64,000 nucleotides of DNA, taken from positions 186,001 through 250,000 of the forward strand of contig JANSYN010000003.1 in assembly GCA_024742415.1 (NCBI GenBank), read 5' to 3'. Both the position numbers and the translations under genes were made by a program. How positions within the stretch are numbered: the first letter of the stretch is position 1; each line of letters opens with the position of its first letter. This document shows positions 22,808 through 33,239 of the stretch, piece by piece. Below the pieces are notes generated by a model. That model had not been told where the DNA came from. It did no database searches and saw nothing but the letters and a program-made list of their open reading frames with translations. Source of the stretch: Gammaproteobacteria bacterium (GTDB lineage Bacteria; Pseudomonadota; Gammaproteobacteria; Pseudomonadales; Halieaceae).

Positions 22808-25114
22808 TTACATCCAGTAAGGCAAACCCTGCCCCCTGAACCGCCTGACGGCGGCAAGCCCCGCCGCGTCAAACTCAAAAGTCAACGCACCGGCAGCCGC
22901 CGTATTGAAGATCGCTGAACCATATAGCCCAAGCCGCGCGAGGACGTCAGCCCGCGGATGCCCGAACGGGTTGCCATAGCTGGCGCTGACGACACTGATG
23001 CTTGGTTGCACTGCCTTGAGCAGTACGTGTGAACTCGATGTGCCGCTACCATGATGGGGAACCAGCAGCCATTCAGACTGCAGCTCGTGACGCCAGTAGA
23101 TTGCGATCTCTCGCTCACGCCGCTTGTCGATATCTCCGGCTAGCAGCAATCGGTAGTCGCCCAGTGCAATCTGCAGCACACAGGAGCCATTGTTGGTCGA
23201 ATCACCGGCTCTAGTGCCGGGTGACAAAAACATGAACTGCACGCTTTGTGTCCAGCGCCAGCTTTGCCCAGCGCGGCAGGGGCGGCCACCAGTACCAGTC
23301 GCAACACCAGTACCGTAGCGCAGGCGCTGCACCGTAAACTGCGACAGCAAGGTCTGCAGCCCGGCGCTGTGGTCCAGATCTCCATGACTGATGACCAGCG
23401 TATCGATGGACTGAACACCCTCAGCCTTGAGATACGGAATCAATACCTCGCTGGCGGCGTTGCGTCCCACGGGGTCGCCGCCGCCCGTGTCGTACACCAG
23501 CGTCTTGCCTTGGGCTCTGAGCACGACTGAGGTGCCTTGCCCTACGTCAAGCACTGTCAGTTGAGGTGTGCTGTCCTGCACGGCCGTCTCGCCGTTTGTA
23601 CGCATGACTGCGGCAAGCAGAAAAAGCATGACATAAGGCCTTGCTTGAGCGGCACGCGGTAACACCACGAGTGTCACAGCACAGACCGCCAGACACGCAG
23701 TCATAAAACTGACATCCAATGGCAGAAAAACCGCGCCGGGAGCAGCTTCAAGCGCCGCCCGGGAAATTGGCAGCAGCACTTGCAGGGGCAGTGACGCCAA
23801 CTGCCATAAGGATTGATAGCCAGGCAAGCCACACAGGAAGGCGACTGCGCCAAGCAAGGCTGGCGGCACCACCGTAAAACCAATAACGGGAATGAAAATG
23901 AGATTCGCCAGCGCGGCAACGACACTCGCGCCGTCAAAAAACCAAGCGCTCAGCGGCAGCATAGCCAGTGACATAAACACGTGTGTGCCGACCAGTCGGC
24001 GCCACAGGGGGATGGCAGGCCTTTGCCAGCGCGCCAACCACAGCAGGGCAAGCACCGCCCCGAATGACAACCAGAAACCACTACCGATGCCAGCCAGCGG
24101 ATTCACTACCAACACAACGCAGGCAGCCCAAAGCAGGCGCTGTTCGCCACTTGCCGGCCGACCCAGCGCTGTACACAGCAAGAAAACGCCGAGCATGATG
24201 GTGGCGCGCTGTGTGGGCAGTGAAAACCCGGCAAACGCGCTGTACACCAGGGCCGGTACAAGACCAAAAAGCGCAGGTAGCCACTGCACCCAGGCGGTCG
24301 ATGAGCGGAACAGCCTTGCCGCCGCTGTGCCCAGTAGCACTCCGAGGCCGCCCACCAGACCCACGTGCAAACCGGAAATTACCAGCAGGTGGCTGATGCC
24401 GAGGTCGCGAAACAAGCGCCATAGGCTGTTTTCGATACCATCTTTGTCAGCGACTACCAGCGCACGCAACACGGCAGACACAGACGGCGCGAAATGCATC
24501 TGCTGCAGCGCACTGCTGATCCGATGGCGATGCGTGTTAATGCCCGCCAAAGCGCCTGACCGGGATACGGCAGCCGATGTTGGCCAGGCCACTGACGAGG
24601 AACCCACGGCATCAATGCCCTGCTCTGCATACCAGGCCTGAAAACCCGGAGAACCCGGGTTTGCGCTACCCCACGGGCGCTTAAGGCGTGCGCTGAAGCT
24701 CCAGGCCTCGCCCGGCAACAGTGTCTGGTCACCATAGTAGGACAGGTACACAGAGCGTATACCACGGCAATGCACCGGTACCACGTCTGCGACGTCAAGG
24801 CGCACTGTTTGACGGGTATCGCCGCGATACGTGAGCTTGGCCGAGGGCAGCGAAGCGATGCTTCCGGACACGGTAATGGACTGCCCGGTGCACGCAGGTG
24901 CAACGCGTGCCTGTAGCAGCGCGTTACCGTGCCACCAGGCAACCGCAAGGCCGACGATCATGCCGAGTAGCAGCCTGCGCGTGCGCGCGCCGCAGCAACG
25001 CTCACAGAGCATCGCCGCCGCCAGTAAGGAACAGGCCCACAGCAGGTAGTGAAGCTGCGGTACGTAAGCAGCGCCCAGGACAGCGGCTAGAAATCCTGCA
25101 ATGAAGGCGCGCAT
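22808..25114 (-). CDS. comEC: ComEC/Rec2-family DNA uptake channel
   Basis: About 768 residues from ATG 25114; TTG 25135 is an alternative. The N-terminal part has two membrane segments and an OB-like periplasmic domain (ITVSGSIASLPSAKLTYRGDTRQTVRLDV). The competence-domain core with many helices includes LLVISGLHVGLVGGLG, and the C-terminus is a metallo-beta-lactamase domain (TVLDVGQGTSVVL, VISHGDLDHSAGL, LVPHHGSGTSSS). ComEC moves single-stranded DNA across the inner membrane in natural transformation. No other competence genes are in the window. Confidence 0.95.
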   Translation of the reverse strand: MRAFIAGFLAAVLGAAYVPQLHYLLWACSLLAAAMLCERCCGARTRRLLLGMIVGLAVAWWHGNALLQARVAPACTGQSITVSGSIASLPSAKLTYRGDTRQTVRLDVADVVPVHCRGIRSVYLSYYGDQTLLPGEAWSFSARLKRPWGSANPGSPGFQAWYAEQGIDAVGSSSVAWPTSAAVSRSGALAGINTHRHRISSALQQMHFAPSVSAVLRALVVADKDGIENSLWRLFRDLGISHLLVISGLHVGLVGGLGVLLGTAAARLFRSSTAWVQWLPALFGLVPALVYSAFAGFSLPTQRATIMLGVFLLCTALGRPASGEQRLLWAACVVLVVNPLAGIGSGFWLSFGAVLALLWLARWQRPAIPLWRRLVGTHVFMSLAMLPLSAWFFDGASVVAALANLIFIPVIGFTVVPPALLGAVAFLCGLPGYQSLWQLASLPLQVLLPISRAALEAAPGAVFLPLDVSFMTACLAVCAVTLVVLPRAAQARPYVMLFLLAAVMRTNGETAVQDSTPQLTVLDVGQGTSVVLRAQGKTLVYDTGGGDPVGRNAASEVLIPYLKAEGVQSIDTLVISHGDLDHSAGLQTLLSQFTVQRLRYGTGVATGTGGRPCRAGQSWRWTQSVQFMFLSPGTRAGDSTNNGSCVLQIALGDYRLLLAGDIDKRREREIAIYWRHELQSEWLLVPHHGSGTSSSHVLLKAVQPSISVVSASYGNPFGHPRADVLARLGLYGSAIFNTAAAGALTFEFDAAGLAAVRRFRGQGLPYWM

Positions 25115-25135
25115 CAATACATTTGCACGAGGCAA

Positions 25136-25408
25136 CTAACGGTGCGAATTGGCATTATTGACTTGAATGTGGTCAAACAACTCGGATAATGACAGGGCTG
25201 CAAGTTGACTGGCGTAAAGAATCTGACGCGTCAGCGCGCGATTTTCCTTAGTGTCCGGCCGGCCTCTGGCGTTTTTCGGCTGCAGGTGCGCTATTAACTC
25301 GCATTGGGCAAAACCTTTTATGCTACCGGGTATGCCACCGGGTATGCCACCGGGTATGCCACTTTGTGCCACCTGCGATGCGACTTTATGCGACTGGCCA
25401 CTGGCCAC
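25136..25408 (-). CDS. Dubious small ORF with GIPGG repeats
   Basis: Open for 90 codons from a GTG, ending one base before the TTG that could start comEC. The N-terminal half contains three 12-bp tandem units (about 25328-25365) giving GIPG repeats. The C-terminal half (KNARGRPDTKENRALTRQILYASQLAALSLSELFDHIQVN) looks like a real helical, basic protein segment. I cannot tell whether it is expressed or a remnant. No SD is obvious. Confidence 0.25.
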   Translation of the reverse strand: MASGQSHKVASQVAQSGIPGGIPGGIPGSIKGFAQCELIAHLQPKNARGRPDTKENRALTRQILYASQLAALSLSELFDHIQVNNANSHR

Positions 25409-25518
25409 TGGTCGCTGAACGTGTCATGAGCCCTGCACTGGCAAGATGCCTGGAGCACTTCAAGAACCCTTAGTCAAACACAGTCAACAGCGACATCACA
25501 CGTCAGATTTGATCATTC

Positions 25519-26040
25519 ATGCCGAAGAAAACCCTGCAATCCATCGTCCCGAGCCCCGCGAAAATTCGTGAGCTCAAGTCATTACAGGTATTGGGCGACT
25601 GGATTTACGCAGGCAACCTTTGGCATATCAATCGCTATTCCGCTTCAATGGCTTTTTTTGTTGGCCTGTTCGTTGCGTTCATGCCGATACCCGGACAAAT
25701 GCTCGCAGCCGCGGTCATGGCGATATTATTCAAGTGCAACATGCCCTTGTCGGTTGGGCTGGTGTGGATAACTAATCCCGTTACCATGCCTGCGATCTAC
25801 TTCCTGGCTTACAAGGTAGGCGCGATCATCATTGATGCGCCCGTGCAGGCACTGGATTTCGAGTTGAGTTTTTACTGGCTGACGCACAGTCTGGTAAACG
25901 TCTGGAAGCCCTTTTTGCTCGGCTGCCTGATTTGCGGGTTGTTCTTTGGTTGCCTGGGCTATTTCGTGATCAGTCAGCTTTGGCGCTGGCGCGTTGCCTA
26001 TCATTGGCAGCAACGCAAAAAGCGGCGCGCCCAGTTATAA
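25519..26040 (+). CDS. DUF2062 membrane protein
   Basis: 173 residues. The family hallmark is present: a basic N-terminal segment, then RYSASMAFFVGLFVAFMPIPGQMLAAAVMAILFKCNMPLSVGLVWITNPVTMPAIYFLAYKVG, followed by a third membrane segment and a basic tail (QQRKKRRAQL). The function is unknown. It is found beside comEC and lol genes in other gammaproteobacteria. It is transcribed alone, divergently from comEC. Confidence 0.92.
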   Translation: MPKKTLQSIVPSPAKIRELKSLQVLGDWIYAGNLWHINRYSASMAFFVGLFVAFMPIPGQMLAAAVMAILFKCNMPLSVGLVWITNPVTMPAIYFLAYKVGAIIIDAPVQALDFELSFYWLTHSLVNVWKPFLLGCLICGLFFGCLGYFVISQLWRWRVAYHWQQRKKRRAQL

Positions 26041-26219
26041 ATCGTACACTCTGTGGCGGCGAACCCTGGGCCACTACTACCGGTGCAACGGCTTGTCGGC
26101 GAACGCTGCGTCAGGTTTTAGCATAGACTGCAACGAGCGATCCCTTTACGCGTGAGTGTTGCACCGCTTCGTCATCTCACCAAGAGCCCTTGACTGCACG
26201 GCGCAGCGGGCTGTGTCTG

Positions 26220-27464
26220 CTACCTGTCCTGGTTTAACACGAGCGCCGGCGCAAGCCGGGCGGCACGGCGCGACGGATAGATTGCCGCCACAACACACAT
26301 CGTAAACGCGACAAGCCCTACCCAGAGGATGTCGTCAAGACGCACATCCACCGGCAAAAATGAAACCGGGTAAACATCGGTGCTCAGAAACTGTATGCCA
26401 AGCTGGCGCTCCAATGCAGCGACCAGCGTTGGTACCATGCTACTGCCTACTGCGCCCACTGCGCTGCCCAGCACAACACCCACGGTACCGATCATGGCGC
26501 CTTGCAGCATGAAGATCCAGGCAACATCGTTGGAAGACGCCCCCAGTGTACGCAAGATCGCGATATTGCCCTGCTTATCCATCACCACCAGCACGAGGGA
26601 GGACACGACGTTAAACGCCGCTACTGCGATAATCGAAAACAACAGTATTGACACCAGGCTGCGCGAAAGCTGTATGGCTGCATACAAATTGCCATGGGTC
26701 ATCATCCAGTTGGTGGTGTAAAATCCGGGGCCCAGCAGGTCGGATAGTTCCCAGCCGATTTGCTGGACATCAAACAGGGTTGTTGTCGTTACCCGGAAAC
26801 CGCTGACCTGGCCATTAAGGCCCGCCAAACGCGAGGCCAGTTCCGCCGAGACAAGCGCCAGTGTTTCATCCAGTTCAGTACCAGAGTGAAGCACACCCTG
26901 CAGGCGCACCGCCTGAAAAGTTGCGCCGGCAGCGCTGTTGATTTGCCTCTGGGCAGGCACAACCAGGGTGAGGGCGTCGCCAGGCTGCGCGCCCAGCTTT
27001 TGTGCAATCGCTGAACCCAGAATAATACTGTCTGCCTGTGACAAAGCGCCCTCGCCACCGACGGTCTGCAAGACACTGGCAAAGCTCGACATGGCGTTGA
27101 GGTCCTGTGCAGACAGACCAATACCCTGTGCGGTTTCAATAGCCGAGCCCTTGATCACCAGGGTATCGAAACGCACAAACGGCGACACGCTTGCGACCTG
27201 TGAATGGCTACGTAGCGTGGCCAGCGTCGCGGCAGTATCGATCTCGGATAGCTGCGCGTAGACAGAGATATGCGGTACCAGAGACAGAATTCTCTCGCGC
27301 ATTTCCTTGTCAAAACCATTCATGACAGACAGCACGATAATCAGTAGTGAAATGGCCAGCACCAATCCCACCATCGACAGAGAAGACAAAAACGTAGACA
27401 GATGTGCGCTACCACTGGGGAAGGTATAGCGCAGGGCCACGCGCAAACGATCCCCAAATGTCAT
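26220..27464 (-). CDS. lolE: Lipoprotein-releasing ABC transporter permease (LolE-like)
   Basis: 414 residues: an N-terminal membrane segment after [46 protein letters not shown], a large periplasmic MacB-like domain, and three C-terminal FtsX-type segments. With LolC and LolD it extracts outer-membrane lipoproteins from the inner membrane and passes them to LolA. It is third in lolC-lolD-lolE order and overlaps lolD as ATGA. C/E naming is by position only. Confidence 0.93.
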   Translation of the reverse strand: MTFGDRLRVALRYTFPSGSAHLSTFLSSLSMVGLVLAISLLIIVLSVMNGFDKEMRERILSLVPHISVYAQLSEIDTAATLATLRSHSQVASVSPFVRFDTLVIKGSAIETAQGIGLSAQDLNAMSSFASVLQTVGGEGALSQADSIILGSAIAQKLGAQPGDALTLVVPAQRQINSAAGATFQAVRLQGVLHSGTELDETLALVSAELASRLAGLNGQVSGFRVTTTTLFDVQQIGWELSDLLGPGFYTTNWMMTHGNLYAAIQLSRSLVSILLFSIIAVAAFNVVSSLVLVVMDKQGNIAILRTLGASSNDVAWIFMLQGAMIGTVGVVLGSAVGAVGSSMVPTLVAALERQLGIQFLSTDVYPVSFLPVDVRLDDILWVGLVAFTMCVVAAIYPSRRAARLAPALVLNQDR

Positions 27465-28132
27465 TGCAAGACACCCTGCTCCAGGCGCAGCGTGCGGTTC
27501 ATATGCGCCGCGATGGCAGCATCGTGAGTAACCACAACAAACGACGCCTGCTCCTGCCCCAGTTCATCGATGAGCGCCAGAACCTTTTGTGCGGAGTCAG
27601 GGTCGAGGTTACCAGTGGGTTCATCGAGAAGAATACAATCGGGACGACCCACCAGCGCGCGGGCAATCGCAACACGCTGGCGTTCACCGCCGGAAAGCTC
27701 CGACGGACGATGTTCCAGCCGATGCGCCATACCCACACGTTCCAGAACCGCTGCGGCCTGCTCATTGGAACTGGCCCTGGATTCGCCGCGAATCAGTAGT
27801 GGCATAGCAACATTTTCACGAGCGTCGAATTCGGGCAGCAGATGGTGGAACTGATAGACGAAACCCAAACGTCGATTGCGTACCCGGCAGCGCTGCCTTT
27901 CGTTCAGCACCGCCAGATCATCGCCGCCAAGCAGTACGCGGCCGCTGCTTGGGGCATCGAGCCCGCCAAGCAAGTTGAGCAGGGTCGACTTGCCAGAGCC
28001 CGAGGCTCCGACAATGGCAATCTTCTCACCAGCTGCCAGGGTCAGGTTGACATCTTTCAACACTTCTACCGTGCGGTGGCCGTCAACATAGCGGCGACCG
28101 AGTCCTTCGCACTGCAAGATAACTTCACTCAT
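27461..28132 (-). CDS. lolD: Lipoprotein-releasing system ATP-binding protein
   Basis: 223 residues. Walker A is [21 protein letters not shown], the Q-loop region [17 protein letters not shown], the signature [34 protein letters not shown], and the H-loop [10 protein letters not shown]. It powers the LolCE permease. It overlaps lolC by 8 bases and lolE by 4, so all three are coupled. Confidence 0.96.
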   Translation of the reverse strand: MSEVILQCEGLGRRYVDGHRTVEVLKDVNLTLAAGEKIAIVGASGSGKSTLLNLLGGLDAPSSGRVLLGGDDLAVLNERQRCRVRNRRLGFVYQFHHLLPEFDARENVAMPLLIRGESRASSNEQAAAVLERVGMAHRLEHRPSELSGGERQRVAIARALVGRPDCILLDEPTGNLDPDSAQKVLALIDELGQEQASFVVVTHDAAIAAHMNRTLRLEQGVLQ

Positions 28133-29393
28133 AACGTAGTACTTCCGCCGGCGCGATACGGGCTGCGCGCCACGCCGGGTACAGCGTGGCCAAGAGGCTT
28201 AACACCAGAGAAGCTGCCACCACCATAAACACATCGCTCCATTGCAAGCGGGCAGGTAATTCGCTGATAAAATACACGGCCGGATCGAACAGTTTAACAC
28301 CCACCGCGCCTTCAATCGCCGATGTTACCTGTGCAACATTAAGCGCCAGCAGCACGCCTATGGCAGCGCCAGCACCGACGCCTACCACGGCCAGAATCAA
28401 GCCATGGGCGATGAATATTGCCATCACAGCACCGGGGCTAGCGCCCATCGTGCGCAGTACAGCAATATCGCGACGCTTCTCGGTGACCGACATTACCAGC
28501 GTGGAGACGATATTAAAGGCGGCCACGGCGACGACGCTCAGCAGCAGAAAGCTGACCATCAGCTTTTCCATCTTGACCGCCGAGAACAAGGTGCCCTGCG
28601 TTTCACTCCAGTCCTTGACCGGATACTCGTTGTTCAAGTCTGAACGGATTTGCCGCATGATCGCGGGCGCCTCATCCAGCGAGCGAGTGCGAAGCTGCAA
28701 CCCATCAACGGCGCCGGCAGATTTCCCCAGCAGTTTTTGTCCCGCGCTGAGGGAGACATAAGCCTGGTAGGCATCAGGCTGGGCCCCGACTTCAAAAATA
28801 CCGCTAACGCGCAAGCGTTTGCTGCGTGGAAATACGCCCAGTGGGGTTACCGTCAATTTTGGCACAGTGACTTCCACGCTATCACCGGGGTAAACCCCAA
28901 GCGCGCGGGCCAGCGCCGCCCCCAGCACGACGTTGAAGCCAGGCTGCGCCAGGCTACCCAGTGCGTCGGCGGGCATCGCCGCGGCGATTTTTGACACATT
29001 GCGTTCGCTGTGGGGATCGATAGCAGTGAGCACTGCACCCTGTAACAGGCGGCGACTACCCAGAATGACTTTCGCGCTGAGGTAAGGAGAAACTGCCTCG
29101 ACATTCCGGGACTGCTCAAGCTGTTGCGCGAGGTCCTGCCAGTTCGCCATTCCACTGGCGTCGGGCGCCTCTACAAAGCCGTGTGGCACGAGCGCCAATA
29201 TGCGATTTTGCAGCTCGCCGGCAAAACCGTTCATCACGGCCAGCACGGTAATCAGGCTCGCTACACCAAGCACCATGCCCAGCATTGAAACCGTTGATAC
29301 CAGCGACGTAAACCGATTGCGTTTGCGCGTAAAACTGTAGCGCCGCCCAACAAACAATGCGTATCTCAGAGCGTTATGTCCTGAACGGCGCAA
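28125..29393 (-). CDS. lolC: Lipoprotein-releasing ABC transporter permease (LolC-like)
   Basis: 422 residues with the same layout as Lol[54 protein letters not shown] at the start, a periplasmic domain of about 220 residues, and three C-terminal membrane segments ([38 protein letters not shown], the FtsX/MacB signature). It is first in the lolCDE operon. It begins 20 bases from the end of nqrM, so the lol genes may partly read through from the nqr region. Confidence 0.94.
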   Translation of the reverse strand: MRRSGHNALRYALFVGRRYSFTRKRNRFTSLVSTVSMLGMVLGVASLITVLAVMNGFAGELQNRILALVPHGFVEAPDASGMANWQDLAQQLEQSRNVEAVSPYLSAKVILGSRRLLQGAVLTAIDPHSERNVSKIAAAMPADALGSLAQPGFNVVLGAALARALGVYPGDSVEVTVPKLTVTPLGVFPRSKRLRVSGIFEVGAQPDAYQAYVSLSAGQKLLGKSAGAVDGLQLRTRSLDEAPAIMRQIRSDLNNEYPVKDWSETQGTLFSAVKMEKLMVSFLLLSVVAVAAFNIVSTLVMSVTEKRRDIAVLRTMGASPGAVMAIFIAHGLILAVVGVGAGAAIGVLLALNVAQVTSAIEGAVGVKLFDPAVYFISELPARLQWSDVFMVVAASLVLSLLATLYPAWRAARIAPAEVLRYE

Positions 29394-29413
29394 TTATGAA
29401 CGCCTCTGATGGC

Positions 29414-29644
29414 TTAGTCTGCGGGATAAAACTGGCCGGGCCTGGCTTTACCCACCTCTGCGTCGCGGGTTTCTTCATCGCAGCGCTTTGGGTCACCGCC
29501 ACACAGTTCACAGGCAGCATCTGCTCCCAGGGCTCCGATACCACCGCAAGAGCCCTTGATCGGGGGCCTCCCGGCAATCACGCCCACGGCCATTGCTGTC
29601 ACCACCAGGCCCATTACCAGTACACTGATCAAGAACATTGTCAT
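29414..29644 (-). CDS. nqrM: Na+-NQR maturation protein NqrM
   Basis: 76 residues. One N-terminal membrane segment (MFLISVLVMGLVVTAMAVGVI) is followed by GRPPIKGSCGGIGALGADAACELCGGDPKRC, the DUF539/NqrM Cys motif that delivers iron for the membrane iron centre between NqrD and NqrE. SD GGAGAT lies 5 bases before the ATG, which overlaps the apbE stop as ATGA. Its place after apbE at the end of the nqr operon is the usual one. Confidence 0.95.
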   Translation of the reverse strand: MTMFLISVLVMGLVVTAMAVGVIAGRPPIKGSCGGIGALGADAACELCGGDPKRCDEETRDAEVGKARPGQFYPAD

Positions 29645-30696
29645 AGGGCATCTCCTGCTTGCCTGTGTCCATTCTCGCCTATATAGCGCGAAAAATCTTC
29701 AGTAAACGTATGCTGCAAAGCTTCACCCTGTCGACGGATGAAATAGGCGGCCAGGTGATGTCTCCGGGCAACCTGCCCAGCCTCCTGCGCCCCCAGCACC
29801 AACAGCGCTGTCGCCCAGGCATCGGCCAGCATGGCGCTGGGGTGAACCACCGTTACCGACACGAGGTCGTGGAGCACAGGATAACCGGTACGCGGGTCTA
29901 TCGAGTGAGAGTACCGCTGGCCATTGAACTCCACGAAATTACGGTAGTCGCCAGAAGTCGCAATCGCCGCGTCGGTCAACTCAATTGTTCTGGCAACCGA
30001 ACGGCTGGCAGCATCTGGCTGCTCGATTGCGACGCGCCAGAGATCATCGCGGTGACTGAGTCCGGCAACCCGCATCTCGCCACCGACTTCTACCAGGTAG
30101 CGCCCTATGCCGGCAGCTTCCAGCGCCAGGGCGACACGGTCAACCGCATAGCCCTTGGCCAGTGAAGAAAAATCCAGGCTTCTGGGAGCCAACTTGGTGA
30201 CAGTAAGCGCAGAACGATCAACCTGCAGTGCCGCCTGGCCTGTTTGCGCAAGCACGTCGACGATACGTTGGTGCGCAGGCGGCTCGTCCAGCGGTTCAGC
30301 CGGGCCAAAGCCCCATAGCTCTACCAGGGGCGCCAGTGTAACGTCGTAGGCGCCCTGGCTTCGCTCACCCACCGCCAGCGCCGCTTGCAGAACTTCCAGG
30401 AAGCCCTGTGACACTGACAACGGCACGCCTACAGGCGCTGTCGAGAAACGCGAAATTTCGGAATCTTCGCGATAGGTCGACATGGATTCATTCACAGCAT
30501 CCAGTTGCGCTACGATCAGCTGCTCAACGGCAGTACGCTCGGGCGCACCCGCAACAGGCAGGTAGGTCACCTGCCACGTTGTGCCCATGGTCATTCCTGT
30601 GAGCTGCTGTGCAGGCGCTCGCCGTTCGCAGCCGGAGAGCAACGCCAGCGCACACAGCATACAAAAAAGCCACTCTGTCGAGTGGCTTCCAGTCAT
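29641..30696 (-). CDS. apbE: FAD:protein FMN transferase
   Basis: About 351 residues from ATG 30696; TTG 30720 and ATG 30660 are alternatives. A lipoprotein signal peptide ends in LALLSGC. The ApbE core is clear: MTMGTTWQVTYLP, DFSSLAKGYAVDRVA, YLVEVGGEMRVAG and YSHSIDPRTGYPV. It attaches FMN by a phosphoester to a Thr in NqrB and NqrC, so it matures the complex encoded just upstream. The first codons contain a strong intrinsic terminator (30663-30688), so expression may be attenuated, or the real start may be ATG 30660 beyond the hairpin. Confidence 0.93.
   Translation of the reverse strand: MTGSHSTEWLFCMLCALALLSGCERRAPAQQLTGMTMGTTWQVTYLPVAGAPERTAVEQLIVAQLDAVNESMSTYREDSEISRFSTAPVGVPLSVSQGFLEVLQAALAVGERSQGAYDVTLAPLVELWGFGPAEPLDEPPAHQRIVDVLAQTGQAALQVDRSALTVTKLAPRSLDFSSLAKGYAVDRVALALEAAGIGRYLVEVGGEMRVAGLSHRDDLWRVAIEQPDAASRSVARTIELTDAAIATSGDYRNFVEFNGQRYSHSIDPRTGYPVLHDLVSVTVVHPSAMLADAWATALLVLGAQEAGQVARRHHLAAYFIRRQGEALQHTFTEDFSRYIGENGHRQAGDAL
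30663..30688 (-). terminator. Intrinsic terminator after nqrF, inside the apbE 5' end
   Basis: On the minus strand the stem AAGCCACTC/GAGTGGCTT with loop GACA is followed by a run of six T. It is a textbook Rho-independent terminator 38 bases after the nqrF stop. It falls within the first codons of apbE if the upstream starts are used. Confidence 0.75.
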
Positions 30697-30725
30697 CGGA
30701 TGGCGCACGCTACCCGTCAAGGCGT

Positions 30726-31949
30726 CTAGCCACCAAAATCATCAAGAAGAATGTTCTCGGGCTCAACGCCAAGATCGGTCAACATCTGGATGACAGCTGC
30801 GTTCATCATGGGCGGACCGCACATGTAGTACTCACAGTCTTCCGGTGCCGGATGATCCTTGAGATACTCTTCATAGAGCACGTTATGAATAAAGCCGGTG
30901 AGGCCATCCCAGTTGTCCTCTGGCTGTGGATCCGACAGCGCTACATGCCATTCAAAGTTGTCGTTCTCGGCAGCCAACTGATCGTACTCATCCTGGTAGA
31001 ACATCTCGCGCAGTGAGCGCGCACCATACCAGAATGAAATCTTGCGCTTGCTGTGCAGGCGCTTGAGCTGGTCGAACAGATGCGAGCGCATCGGTGCCAT
31101 ACCAGCACCACCTCCGATGAAAATCATCTCTGCATCGGTGTCCTTGGCAAAAAACTCGCCAAAGGGGCCGTACACTTTTACCTTGTCACCGGGCTTCAAA
31201 TCAAACACCCAGGAGGACATCACGCCCGGAGGAATGCCCTCACTGCCCGGCGGAGGTGTCGCAATCCGGATATTGAACTTTACAATGCCCTTCTCTTCAG
31301 GATAGTTGGCCATCGAATAGGCGCGGATAACGTCCTCTTTTACTACCGACTCCAACTTGAAAAACCCGAAACGCTCCCAGTCGCCGCGGTATTCTTCTTC
31401 GATCTCGAAGTCGGAGTACTTCACATGATGGGGTGGGCACTCCAGTTGCACGTACCCGCCCGCACGAAAGTCCACACTCTCGCCTTCGGGAAGGCGCAGC
31501 GTCAGCTCCTTGATAAAAGTGGCCACATTCGGGTTGGACTCCACGGTGCATTCCCACTGCTTAACGCCAAAGACTTCTTCGGGCACCTGGATTTTCATAT
31601 CCTGTTTAACGGCGGTCTGGCAGCTCAGGCGCCAGCCATCCTGCGCATCACGCTTGGTAAAGTGTGACTCTTCGGTGGGTAACATCGACCCGCCGCCCTC
31701 TTCGATGATGCACTTGCACTGGGCACAGGTGCCGCCACCGCCACAGGCTGATGGCAGGAACAGGTCTGCTTCCGACAGGGTCTGCAACAGTTTGCCGCCG
31801 GCAGGAACCGTAATGGTTTTTTCGCCATTGATCACTATAGTGACGTCGCCCGAACTCACCAACCGGGAACGCGCCAGCAGGATTATCCCCACCAGCACCA
31901 GCACAATAGCCGTGAACATGCCAACGCCATATACGATCGTTAAATCCAT
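30726..31949 (-). CDS. nqrF: Na+-NQR subunit F (NADH dehydrogenase, 2Fe-2S/FAD)
   Basis: 407 residues. An N-terminal membrane anchor is followed by a [2Fe-2S] ferredoxin domain with [22 protein letters not shown] and a distal Cys (LSCQTAV), an FAD-binding domain ([12 protein letters not shown]) and an NADH-binding domain ([33 protein letters not shown]). It is the electron entry point of the pump. Length matches the family. Confidence 0.98.
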   Translation of the reverse strand: MDLTIVYGVGMFTAIVLVLVGIILLARSRLVSSGDVTIVINGEKTITVPAGGKLLQTLSEADLFLPSACGGGGTCAQCKCIIEEGGGSMLPTEESHFTKRDAQDGWRLSCQTAVKQDMKIQVPEEVFGVKQWECTVESNPNVATFIKELTLRLPEGESVDFRAGGYVQLECPPHHVKYSDFEIEEEYRGDWERFGFFKLESVVKEDVIRAYSMANYPEEKGIVKFNIRIATPPPGSEGIPPGVMSSWVFDLKPGDKVKVYGPFGEFFAKDTDAEMIFIGGGAGMAPMRSHLFDQLKRLHSKRKISFWYGARSLREMFYQDEYDQLAAENDNFEWHVALSDPQPEDNWDGLTGFIHNVLYEEYLKDHPAPEDCEYYMCGPPMMNAAVIQMLTDLGVEPENILLDDFGG

Positions 31950-31964
31950 TGCTGTTCTTCCCGC

Positions 31965-32573
31965 TTACAGATCAATACCGCCAAAGGACATGAAGCCCAG
32001 TGACATTAAGCCTACAGTGATAAACGTGATGCCCAGCCCGCGAAGCCCTTCGGGAACATCAGAATACTTCATTTTCTCGCGGATACCTGCAAGGGCGACG
32101 ATCGCCAGGGCCCAGCCGACACCGGAGCCCGCACCGAACACCACACTTTCGGCAAAACCATAGTCCCTCTCAACCATGAATAGGGAGGCACCCAGAATGG
32201 CGCAGTTCACCGTAATGAGGGGTAGAAATACGCCCAGGGCGTTGTACAGCGCGGGCACAAAGCGATCGAGAAACATTTCCAGGATCTGCACGATGGCCGC
32301 AATGACCCCAATGTACGAAAGAAGCCCCAGAAAGCTGAGGTCCATATCAGGCAGGCCGGCCCAGGCCAATGCGCCGTCGGCCAGCAAAAAGTTGTAAATG
32401 AGGTTGTTCACTGGAACGGTGATCGTCAGTACAACAATGACCGCGACGCCCAGGCCAAACGCTGCGGATATCTTCTTGGAGATTGCCAAAAAGGTGCACA
32501 TGCCCAGGAAGAAGGCCAGCGCCATGTTTTCAATGAAGATGGAGCGAATAAACAGGCTCAGTAACTCTTCCAT
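31965..32573 (-). CDS. nqrE: Na+-NQR subunit E
   Basis: 202 residues, six membrane segments. The conserved [46 protein letters not shown] region and the NqrDE-fold N-terminus ([25 protein letters not shown]) are intact, including the Cys residues of the shared iron centre with NqrD. It has one base of spacing to nqrD and 15 to nqrF. Confidence 0.98.
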   Translation of the reverse strand: MEELLSLFIRSIFIENMALAFFLGMCTFLAISKKISAAFGLGVAVIVVLTITVPVNNLIYNFLLADGALAWAGLPDMDLSFLGLLSYIGVIAAIVQILEMFLDRFVPALYNALGVFLPLITVNCAILGASLFMVERDYGFAESVVFGAGSGVGWALAIVALAGIREKMKYSDVPEGLRGLGITFITVGLMSLGFMSFGGIDL

Positions 32574-32574
32574 G

Positions 32575-33237
32575 CTACGCGCCCTCCTCTACCGGTGTGT
32601 GTTTTGCCATCTTGAAATCCGGCTCTTCGACCTGCGCGTTGTCATAGCTGCGCAGTGCCCAGATGAAAAGTCCGATCAGGAAGAAGGCGCTGGGAGGCAA
32701 CAGGAGCATCCCGTTGGGGTTGTACCAGCCACCTTCGGTAACCAGCGGCAGTATCTCAAAGCCCATGAGCTTCCCTGAGCCGAACAGTTCCCGCACGATC
32801 GCGACCGCAATCAGTACTACGCTATAGCCCAGGCCGTTGCCGATGCCATCGATAAAACTCGCCCCTGGCGGATTCTTCATGGCAAAGGCCTCAGCGCGAC
32901 CCATGACAATACAATTGGTAATAATCAGCCCTACAAACACCGAGAGCTGCTTGCTGATGTCATAGGCATACGCCTTGAGGAACTCGTCCACCACAATCAC
33001 CAGCGATGCAATGATCACCATTTGCACAATGATACGAATGCTGCCCGGGATATGACTGCGAATCAGCGATACGCTGAGGTTTGAGAAAGCACAGACAAAG
33101 GTCAGTGCCACGCACATGACCAGCGTAACCTTGAGTGAAGACGTCACCGCAAGGGCAGAACAAATCCCGAGAATCTGCAGCGCAATGGGGTTGTTCCTGA
33201 GTATCGGACCGGTAAGGGTCTCTTTTACTGAGTCCAT
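32575..33237 (-). CDS. nqrD: Na+-NQR subunit D
   Basis: 220 residues, six membrane segments, paralogous to NqrE ([63 protein letters not shown]). Its Cys residues pair with those of NqrE to hold the membrane iron centre. It ends in a charged cytoplasmic tail. Confidence 0.98.
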   Translation of the reverse strand: MDSVKETLTGPILRNNPIALQILGICSALAVTSSLKVTLVMCVALTFVCAFSNLSVSLIRSHIPGSIRIIVQMVIIASLVIVVDEFLKAYAYDISKQLSVFVGLIITNCIVMGRAEAFAMKNPPGASFIDGIGNGLGYSVVLIAVAIVRELFGSGKLMGFEILPLVTEGGWYNPNGMLLLPPSAFFLIGLFIWALRSYDNAQVEEPDFKMAKHTPVEEGA

Positions 33238-33239
33238 GA

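Noticed and set aside
30669-30686. Terminator acting on the plus strand
   Set aside because: The plus-strand stem is followed by TTCC only; the T tract is on the minus strand, and no plus-strand gene ends there.
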